57,498 nucleotides of DNA from an uncultured Alphaproteobacteria bacterium (GTDB taxonomy: Bacteria; Pseudomonadota; Alphaproteobacteria; Rs-D84; CACZYB01), in assembly GCA_944390685.1 (NCBI GenBank), contig CALXQL010000003.1, positions 1 through 57,498 of the forward strand, given 5' to 3'. Each line of letters opens with the position of its first letter. Positions within the stretch are counted from its first letter, which is position 1. Both the position numbers and the translations under genes were made by a program. A model generated the notes under the pieces. It had not been told where the DNA came from. It made no database searches and worked only from the letters and a program-made list of their open reading frames with translations. This document shows positions 56,987 to 57,498 of this stretch, piece by piece.

Positions 56987-57379
56987 ATGAAAAATAAATT
57001 TATCTTATCTATTTTTGTTATGAGTTTGTTTCCTCATAATGGGAAAAGTGCAACCACAACTCAACTCCAATCAGTGCTGCAAAAATATGGGGTGCCTATG
57101 ATTAGCGATTGCGGAACAAAAAATGAGGCTCACTATAATGGCTCGGCTCCAGAATGTCAAGAATGGGGTATGTATTACGATAAGCCAAACAGAAGGTGTG
57201 ATGTATGTCCCATTGGAACTGCCACTGATTCAAAAACTGATACTGCCTGTAAAACTATTGTCTGTCCTAATGGTAATGTTGGAACAATCATAAATGATGG
57301 TAAATGTCCCGCAGGTTATATTTTGCAACAAATAACTGGGGGAAGTTGTCCAGTGGGAAGTGTATTAACAAAAATGTAA
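56987..57379 (+). CDS. Small cysteine-rich secreted protein
   Basis: The 130-residue protein has a signal peptide (about 1-21). The mature part has at least eight cysteines in patterns like those of the left-end proteins (CDVCPIGTATD, CPNGNVGT, CPAGYIL, CPVGSVL). This is the CPxG spacing of ephrin-receptor-like repeats, but without a glycine-rich domain. It should be disulfide-bonded outside the cell. The start ATG 56987 follows AAGGGGG. It stands just after the structured RNA and just before the second hairpin repeat. Confidence 0.7.
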   Translation: MKNKFILSIFVMSLFPHNGKSATTTQLQSVLQKYGVPMISDCGTKNEAHYNGSAPECQEWGMYYDKPNRRCDVCPIGTATDSKTDTACKTIVCPNGNVGTIINDGKCPAGYILQQITGGSCPVGSVLTKM

Positions 57380-57386
57380 AGTTTAT

Positions 57387-57427
57387 GGGAGGAAGTTTTT
57401 CTTTGTTCGTTGTCTTCGCTTCCTCCC
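57387..57427 (+). repeat. Intergenic hairpin repeat, copy 2
   Basis: GGGAGGAAG (57387-57395) and CTTCCTCCC (57419-57427) are perfect complements around a 23-base loop. The loop is nearly identical to that of copy 1 at 137-177; 57401-57425 is identical to 151-175. It lies between the cysteine-rich gene and the next gene, the same context as copy 1. Confidence 0.65.
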
Positions 57428-57467
57428 TCCCTATTATATAACAAGAAAAAAGAAAGGAGAAATAAAA

Positions 57468-57498
57468 ATGAAGATAAATAAGAGATTAGTTATGTTGG
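57468..57498 (+). CDS. Start of another gene (probably secreted protein), partial
   Basis: ATG 57468 follows AAAGGAG and opens MKINKRLVML before the window ends. The N-terminus and the leader resemble those of the gene at 212 (MKLNKKLGFI), so this is probably another member of the cysteine-rich secreted family. Nothing downstream is visible. Confidence 0.55.
   Translation, partial: MKINKRLVML

Overview
This window looks like a stretch of AT-rich chromosome (roughly 30% GC by eye) from a Gram-negative, probably host- or gut-associated alphaproteobacterium. Outer-membrane biology is shown by a porin, a KDO-8-phosphate synthase, an AsmA-type protein and several lipoproteins. Alphaproteobacterial markers are a CcrM-type GANTC adenine methylase with a C-terminal RAMA domain, a small RHH_4-type ribbon-helix-helix protein, and an ihfB-lapA gene pair. 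Five tandem VirB6-like type IV secretion genes recall the rvhB6 array of Rickettsiales. The exact lineage cannot be named from the sequence alone.

Layout. Positions 1-1460 hold the end of one cysteine-rich surface protein and a complete secreted protein that combines ephrin-receptor-like cysteine repeats with a glycine-rich region. Positions 1460-10610 are mixed housekeeping and envelope genes: a cold-shock protein, an rRNA uracil methyltransferase, a MATE exporter, two large lipoproteins, an XRE regulator, tRNA-Arg(CCT), a CPHC thioredoxin-like protein, a D-Ala-D-Ala dipeptidase and a 2-hydroxyacid dehydrogenase. Positions 10645-20479 (minus) are a tightly overlapping operon of one small membrane protein followed by five VirB6/TrbL-like proteins, all sharing a CxxC motif. 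Divergent from it, 20555-24326 (plus) is a five-gene unit of mostly unrecognised proteins, including a SUKH/SMI1-like protein and an RHH protein. Positions 24301-34096 hold an AsmA-like protein, uvrB, a WG-repeat protein, a small lipoprotein, a GNAT acetyltransferase, a ferredoxin, a BI-1 family protein, ccrM and queH. A porin follows (34158-35225). Positions 35328-42766 are a type IVb pilus assembly cluster in R64 order (PilL/TcpQ-like, PilN, PilO, PilP, PilQ, PilR) with no pilin gene. Positions 42834-45837 are ihfB, lapA, accD, accA and a histidine phosphatase. Positions 45838-48976 (minus) are xth, two HD-domain paralogues and two small unrecognised proteins. Positions 49180-56630 are typA, dnaQ, ndk, xseB, kdsA, phosphofructokinase, map and a family II pyrophosphatase. 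Positions 56640-57498 hold a terminator, a probable structured RNA, a cysteine-rich secreted protein and the start of another gene.

How it fits together. The T4SS-like array, the pilus cluster, the lipoproteins, the porin and the cysteine-rich proteins are all surface or secretion functions, separated by blocks of core metabolism, DNA repair and translation. The two window ends carry the same kind of small secreted cysteine-rich gene and the same intergenic hairpin, so the ends may lie in repeated gene families.

The best candidates for undescribed biology are: the VirB6 array with its shared CxxC signature and its divergent partner operon (which has a degenerate HNH-like protein next to a SUKH-like protein); the roughly 210-nt multi-branched RNA at 56743-56950; and a one-mismatch parS-like site at 30590. 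All family assignments come from reading motifs; no database search was run.
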